Below are positions 5,971 to 10,169 of a stretch of DNA of 10,169 bases, piece after piece. The notes below the pieces were generated by a model, which saw nothing but the letters and a program-made list of their open reading frames with translations, was not told the DNA's origin and searched no databases. The position numbers and the translations under genes are program-made. Source of the stretch: Opitutaceae bacterium. GTDB taxonomy: Bacteria; Verrucomicrobiota; Verrucomicrobiia; Opitutales; Opitutaceae. Position 1 is the first letter of the stretch, and each line of letters begins with the position of its first letter. Where the stretch lies: contig JANXSC010000660.1 in assembly GCA_025352845.1 (NCBI GenBank), positions 1-10,169 of the forward strand. The letters are read 5' to 3'.

Positions 5971-6942
5971 ATGAGTGACTTCGTGCAGACGGCGCAAATC
6001 TCCGAGGCGACCCAGATGTTGAACCGCCTGCGCGCGAATATGCGCCTGACCATCCGCGGCAAGGACGAGGTGATCGAGCAGGTGCTCGTGTGCCTCGTGG
6101 CCGGTGGCCATGTGTTGATCGAGGATTTGCCCGGACTCGGGAAGACGACGCTCGCCTATTCGCTCGCGCGGTCGATGGACTGCACATTTTCGCGCATCCA
6201 GTTTACGAGCGACCTGCTGCCGAGTGACGTGACGGGCGTCGCGATTTTCAACGAGACGGTGAAGGACTTTGTGTTCAAGCAGGGCCCGATCTTTTCGCAC
6301 GTCGTCCTCGCCGACGAGATCAACCGCGCGACGCCCAAGACGCAGTCGGCGCTGCTTGAGGTGATGGACCGCGCGAAGGTGACGATCGATGGCGAGTCAC
6401 ACCCGGTGGGCCCGCCGTTCATGGTTTTTGCGACGCAGAATCCGGTGGATTACGAGGGCACGTTTCCGCTCCCCGAGAGCCAGATGGACCGCTTTCTCAT
6501 GCGGCTGCGGATGGGCTACCCCGAGGTGGCCGACGAGCGTGAGATTCTGCGCACCGCGCGTGGCGGCTACGATGCGATCGCGGTGAATCCCGTGGTGACG
6601 AGCGACGAGATCATCGCCCTACAGGCGCTCGTGCACCAGGTTTTCGTCGAGGAAAGCGTGCTCGACTACATCCTGCGCATCGTAACCGCCACGCGGACTG
6701 AGGTGGAGTTTCGCGCCGGCGTGAGTGTGCGCGGTGGAGTGGCGCTGCGCATGGCGGCGCAGGCGCGGGCGTTGACGCACAACCGTGATTTCGTGATGCC
6801 GGAGGATGTCGTCGAGCTGGTCACACCCGTGTTTACGCACCGGCTCGCGCTCGCGCGCCAGACGAGCGATGCGCTGGAGGAGCGCCGCGTCGTCGGCGCG
6901 ATCTTGAAACGGATCCTCGCGGCCGTGCCGATGCCGGCGTGA
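5971..6942 (+). CDS. moxR: MoxR-family AAA+ ATPase
   Basis: 323 residues, the usual MoxR length. MoxR ATPases are cytoplasmic AAA+ chaperone-like proteins that work with products of adjacent genes, often VWA or DUF58 proteins, in maturing enzymes or envelope complexes. Seen: Walker A LPGLGKTT (53-60, K58), Walker B VVLADE (111-116), sensor-1 ATQNP (N157), ESQMDRF with a likely arginine finger R174, and a C-terminal lid with GVSVRGGVALRMAAQARAL (250-268), the MoxR counterpart of sensor 2. FTSDLLPSDVTG and GPIFSHVVLADEINRA are hallmark MoxR stretches. An upstream in-frame TTG at 5935 would add 12 residues, but ATG 5971 starts the normal N-terminus. It is the first gene of a set with DUF58 (40-base gap) and a transglutaminase. 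GC content is clearly higher than in 1000-5870. Confidence 0.95.
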   Translation: MSDFVQTAQISEATQMLNRLRANMRLTIRGKDEVIEQVLVCLVAGGHVLIEDLPGLGKTTLAYSLARSMDCTFSRIQFTSDLLPSDVTGVAIFNETVKDFVFKQGPIFSHVVLADEINRATPKTQSALLEVMDRAKVTIDGESHPVGPPFMVFATQNPVDYEGTFPLPESQMDRFLMRLRMGYPEVADEREILRTARGGYDAIAVNPVVTSDEIIALQALVHQVFVEESVLDYILRIVTATRTEVEFRAGVSVRGGVALRMAAQARALTHNRDFVMPEDVVELVTPVFTHRLALARQTSDALEERRVVGAILKRILAAVPMPA

Positions 6943-6982
6943 GCGCCGCCATTAGCCGGTGGAAATCTGGCGCTGCTGACCG

Positions 6983-8203
6983 ATGATCTCTCACGCCGAG
7001 GGCGGGTGGTCCGGATCTGGTCGCCGCGGACGGCGGGCCAGGTTCACCTGGAGTGCGCTGCTCTGGGCGCTTGTCTACCCGCAGCGTGGCCAGCGGATTC
7101 GTCCAACCCTGCCCGGCGTGGTGCTGATCGGGCTGTCGCTTGGGCTCGGGATGGCGGCCTACAATTCGTCGAGCAACATCCTCTTCATCACGCTCTCGCT
7201 GTTGCTCTCGTGCCTGATTCTCAGCGGCGTGCTCTCGTGGCTCAACCTGCGCGGCGTGGAGTGGCGGCTGCAGGTCGCGCCGCCGTTGCGCGCGGGACAG
7301 GACACCACGATCGCGCTCGAGCTGCGCAATGGGAAACGATTTCTGCCGACCTACGGCTTGTGGTTCGAGTTTGCCGCGCGATTGGTTGACGCCTCGAAGA
7401 GTCGGCGCGCCGAATCGACCTTGAGCGCCAATCGGGCCGTGGTGCGCGCGGCGTTGGCGCAGTCCGAAGCCGGACAATGCCGTGAACGCGTGACGCTGCC
7501 GGGCCGGCTCGACCCGGCGGGAGAGAGTCGCCTGGACTGGACGTTCAAGCCGGAGCGGCGCGGACTCCTGCGCGTCGAGCTGGCGGCGGTCGGATCGGTT
7601 TTCCCCTTTGGATTTTTGCGGAAGGACATCGGCACCGATGTCGCGAACGAGGTCATCGTGTGGCCGGCACCCACGGAGTATCGCCGGCACGCGACGGTCG
7701 CGATGCGCCGCCGGTCGGGTGGTGAGCGCGTGACGCGCCCCGGCACCGACGGCGACCTGATGGCGCTGCGCCGCTATACGCCGGGCGACTCGCACCGGAT
7801 GATCCACTGGAAGGCGACGGCGCGCACGGGCAAGCTTCTCGTGCGGCAGAACGCGGCGGAGAGCGCGGAATTGTTTTCAATCTGGCTGCGCACGGACGCC
7901 GCGGTGTGGGCGCGCCCCGAGCAATTCGAGCTGTTGATCGGCTTGGTGGCGACGCTCTCGGAAGATTTTTTTCGCGCAGGCTGTCTCGCGAGTGTCGCAA
8001 TCGATGCCGAGCCCCCGCGCTCGATCCGGCGGATGAACGATCTTGAGCGCTGGTTGGATCGGCTGGCGGTGGCGCAGCCGCTGGCCGCGACGATCGGCGC
8101 GGGGGCCAACTCCGGCGGGAAACATAACGTGCTCACGTTTGCGCCCGACGGCGCGCGTGGCGTGATCGCGCTGGTCGGCGGGGAAAGGGCGGCCTCCGCA
8201 TGA
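6983..8203 (+). CDS. DUF58 domain membrane protein
   Basis: 406 residues. After a basic N-terminus come two closely spaced transmembrane helices (about 43-60 and 65-86: PGVVLIGLSLGLG, then ILFITLSLLLSCLILSGVLS). A beta-rich region follows with VFPFGF (206-211), a counterpart of the YPFGL usual in this family. The DUF58 signature is ALRRYTPGDSHRMIHWKATA and RTGKLLVRQ (261-289), including the invariant IHWK. DUF58 proteins are related to VWA-fold proteins and occur beside MoxR; their biochemical role is not settled, but they are taken to form a MoxR-dependent envelope complex. No Shine-Dalgarno stands out before ATG 6983. The TGA stop overlaps the start of the next gene as ATGA (8200-8203), which indicates translational coupling. 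The function beyond this is inference from context. Confidence 0.93.
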   Translation: MISHAEGGWSGSGRRGRRARFTWSALLWALVYPQRGQRIRPTLPGVVLIGLSLGLGMAAYNSSSNILFITLSLLLSCLILSGVLSWLNLRGVEWRLQVAPPLRAGQDTTIALELRNGKRFLPTYGLWFEFAARLVDASKSRRAESTLSANRAVVRAALAQSEAGQCRERVTLPGRLDPAGESRLDWTFKPERRGLLRVELAAVGSVFPFGFLRKDIGTDVANEVIVWPAPTEYRRHATVAMRRRSGGERVTRPGTDGDLMALRRYTPGDSHRMIHWKATARTGKLLVRQNAAESAELFSIWLRTDAAVWARPEQFELLIGLVATLSEDFFRAGCLASVAIDAEPPRSIRRMNDLERWLDRLAVAQPLAATIGAGANSGGKHNVLTFAPDGARGVIALVGGERAASA

Positions 8204-10169
8204 CCACGCCCGCCGCCAAACGTCCGGAGCTGACCGCGGATGAGCTCCATCACTTGAAGTGGATCCTCGGTGGGCTGCTCACGCTGCTCAGTCTCGGCGC
8301 GGTGCTCTACATGGAGGTGCAGGCGTGGACACTGATGAGCGTGACCGCATGCGTCTGCGGCGCGACGATGCTCTGGCCCGCGCTGCCCGGGCGCGTGCCG
8401 GGTGTGGTGCATCTGCTGGCGGTTCCGTTCATCGTGGCCTTCTTCGCGGCGGATGTGTGGCTGAAAACCGAACTCCTGCCCGCGATGGTGCGGCTCGATA
8501 TTTTGCTGCTGCTCTATCGCAACCTGGGTTACCGCCAGCGCCGCGACGATCTTCAGGTGGTCGTGCTCGGCCTGTTCCTCGTGATCGTCGCGGGCGTGCT
8601 CACGGTGTCGCTCGCGTTTGCGACACAGATTCTCGTGTTCACGGCGGGCGCATTGGCGCTCCTGCTGGTGATCACGCTCACCGACGGGGCGGCGGGCGGC
8701 GCGGCGCGCACGCCGATTCCGCCGGGCGAGCAACCGTCGTGGGTGCGGCACGCGAATCTATGGCGGCTCTGCCGACGGTTGCGCCGGGTGCTGGATTGGC
8801 GCGTGGCGGCGCTCGGCGGCGCGCTCTTCGCCGGCGTAATCGTTTTGTCGGCGCTGCTGTTTCTCGCGATTCCCCGCTTCCAGATCGAAAACAACATGAT
8901 GCTCGACCGCTTCATTTCGAAGAAGGCGAAGTCGGGGTTCACGGACACGATTCGCTTCGGCGACGTCACCGAGATTCAGCAGGACAACAGTGTCGCGCTC
9001 AGTGTCGATGTCTCGGATGAGAGCCTGGTGCCCGCGACGCCCTACTGGCGGATGGTGGTGCTCGACAAATACGAGGGCGGCACCTTCCGCACGTCGGGCG
9101 GACTGCGCGCGCAGGAATATGATTGGTTTCAGACCGACACCAACGTGCCGGGAGCGGCGCCGGCATCGGGACAGACGTCGGCCTACTGGACGTTTTATTT
9201 GGAGTCGGGCGTGAGCCAGCACCTGCCGCTGCTCGGGCGCTTTCACACGCTGACGTTTCGCGATGTGCAGACTTTCCGGGCCGCGCCGGGCTTGGGCCTG
9301 GTGTCGCTACGCGACGATCCGGTGACGATGACGGCCTATCGCGTCGAGGGCTTCGAGCTGGGACCGGCGCGGCCCGACAAGGCCTTTGCCGCCCGCTGGC
9401 GCAGTCAGGCGCGTCGCCGCGAAGAGGCGCAGGTGAGTCTGGCATTGAGCGAAGCGGATCGGGCTGCGCTCAACGGTGCCGTCGCGGAGTTCGGCGGCGG
9501 GGCGGAAAGCGCCGCGCCCGAATTTGTGCGCCGCGCGAATGCCTGGCTGAAACAAAATCACGCCTACTCGCTCAATCCCGTGATTCCCGCCGGCGCCGGC
9601 GATCCGCTGGTGCGCTGGCTGCGCTCGCGCGAGGGCGGGCACTGCGAGCTGTTCGCCGGATCGCTGGTGCTGCTGGCGCGCGCGGCGGGATTTCCCGCGC
9701 GGGTGATCACGGGTTTCCGCGGCGGCACGTGGAACGGCTTCTCGAACAATTTCACGATCCGCAACGCCGATGCGCACGCGTGGGCGGAGATTTTCGACGA
9801 GGCCGCCGGCGCATGGCAGCGCGCCGATCCGCTCGTGGTGGAGGCGGCGGGGCCGGGCGGGGAAGTGCGCGGCGAGGCGGCGGTGGTGTCGCGGCTCGAC
9901 CGCAGCTGGACGGCGCGCTTCGACAGCCTGCGCGTCTTCTGGTATCGGCGGATCGTCAGCTTCGATCAGAGTTCGCAGGCGGACACGGTGCTGGCGGTAA
10001 AGGAGGCGGCGCAAAATTCCGGCCGCCGCCTGCGCGAGATCGCGCAGGACGCGGTGGCGGCGGTGAAAAAATGGATCGGCGGGCCGTGGGATTTGCGCCG
10101 GATAACGGGCGCGCTCGCCGCCCTGGCGGTGGTGGCCGCACTCGGGTGGGCCTGGCGGGAGTTTGGCCG
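8200..10169 (+). CDS. TgpA-like membrane transglutaminase-fold protein (DUF3488 + transglutaminase core), 3' end beyond the window
   Basis: At least 656 residues, open at the right edge, in the frame beginning with the ATG at 8200 that overlaps the DUF58 stop. Residues ~20-225 hold several transmembrane helices (for example 21-38, 67-86, 119-138, 139-160 and 204-224) with the family-typical YRQRRDDLQVVVLGLFL (111-127). A large periplasmic part follows. The papain-like transglutaminase core carries GGHCELFAGS with C482, NADAHAWAEIF with H526 and RADPL with D543, a complete Cys-His-Asp triad, so catalysis is plausible. A final hydrophobic stretch (~640-653) is the C-terminal transmembrane helix, so little of the protein should be missing. 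TgpA of Pseudomonas aeruginosa is the described relative and has transglutaminase activity. Together with MoxR and DUF58 it makes a widely conserved trio presumed to crosslink or process envelope proteins; the substrate is unknown. Confidence 0.93.
   Translation, partial: MTTPAAKRPELTADELHHLKWILGGLLTLLSLGAVLYMEVQAWTLMSVTACVCGATMLWPALPGRVPGVVHLLAVPFIVAFFAADVWLKTELLPAMVRLDILLLLYRNLGYRQRRDDLQVVVLGLFLVIVAGVLTVSLAFATQILVFTAGALALLLVITLTDGAAGGAARTPIPPGEQPSWVRHANLWRLCRRLRRVLDWRVAALGGALFAGVIVLSALLFLAIPRFQIENNMMLDRFISKKAKSGFTDTIRFGDVTEIQQDNSVALSVDVSDESLVPATPYWRMVVLDKYEGGTFRTSGGLRAQEYDWFQTDTNVPGAAPASGQTSAYWTFYLESGVSQHLPLLGRFHTLTFRDVQTFRAAPGLGLVSLRDDPVTMTAYRVEGFELGPARPDKAFAARWRSQARRREEAQVSLALSEADRAALNGAVAEFGGGAESAAPEFVRRANAWLKQNHAYSLNPVIPAGAGDPLVRWLRSREGGHCELFAGSLVLLARAAGFPARVITGFRGGTWNGFSNNFTIRNADAHAWAEIFDEAAGAWQRADPLVVEAAGPGGEVRGEAAVVSRLDRSWTARFDSLRVFWYRRIVSFDQSSQADTVLAVKEAAQNSGRRLREIAQDAVAAVKKWIGGPWDLRRITGALAALAVVAALGWAWREFG

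Noticed and set aside
6833..8751. Two long minus-strand frames (6833-7807 and 7774-8751)
   Set aside because: Both lie opposite well-supported DUF58 and transglutaminase genes; they are Arg/His/Gln-rich shadows typical of high-GC codon bias.
8259..9020. A 253-codon + frame inside the transglutaminase gene
   Set aside because: The frame starting at 8200 carries the transmembrane helices and the catalytic triad; this one is Arg/Gly/Ala-rich and has no domain.
1..10169. CRISPR arrays, insertion sequences, integrases, toxin-antitoxin pairs or phage-defence genes
   Set aside because: No spaced direct repeats, transposase-like or nuclease-like translations, or inverted terminal repeats were seen on either strand.

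Overview
The window reads as chromosomal DNA of a GC-rich Gram-negative bacterium, most likely a verrucomicrobium close to Opitutaceae. This rests on family recognition, not a search. The pointers are three copies of a ~130-residue C-terminal module (core LVR-x-[IV]-GP-x-L-x-x-FGV, ending ALVE[VI]YE) that I associate with secreted proteins of Opitutus-like bacteria, a membrane-bound Ser/Thr kinase fused to a formylglycine-enzyme-like domain, and few recognisable Shine-Dalgarno sequences.

Layout, all on the + strand. (1) 1-907: 3' end of a large presumably exported protein carrying two tandem copies of the module, closed by a strong intrinsic terminator at 947-975. (2) 1187-2891: a two-gene unit that is visibly more AT-rich than the ends of the window. 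It encodes a TraT-family outer-membrane lipoprotein and, 25 bases later, a secreted protein of unknown function that ends in the same module. (3) 3089-3454: a small hypothetical protein. (4) 3692-5869: a kinase, one transmembrane helix, then an FGE-sulfatase/SUMF1-like domain. (5) 5971 to the right edge: a MoxR AAA+ ATPase, a DUF58 protein and a TgpA-like membrane transglutaminase (open at the edge). The last two overlap by an ATGA. This is a classic conserved operon and is markedly GC-rich.

Functionally, almost everything concerns the cell envelope: exported module proteins, an outer-membrane lipoprotein, a kinase with a probable outward-facing ligand domain, and a MoxR/DUF58/transglutaminase set of the type thought to assemble or process envelope proteins. 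I see no rRNA, intact tRNA, CRISPR array, transposase, integrase or recognisable defence system. The least ordinary items are the traT-plus-module-protein pair, the shared module itself, the kinase whose FGE-like domain lacks one of the two catalytic cysteines, a possible leaderless promoter in front of moxR, and a degenerate tRNA-like stretch after 2891.

Gaps between genes: 908-1186 holds the terminator and little else I can support; 2892-3088 holds an inverted repeat; 3455-3691 holds a short perfect hairpin; 5870-5970 holds a weak promoter candidate. No gene-free stretch exceeds 300 bases.
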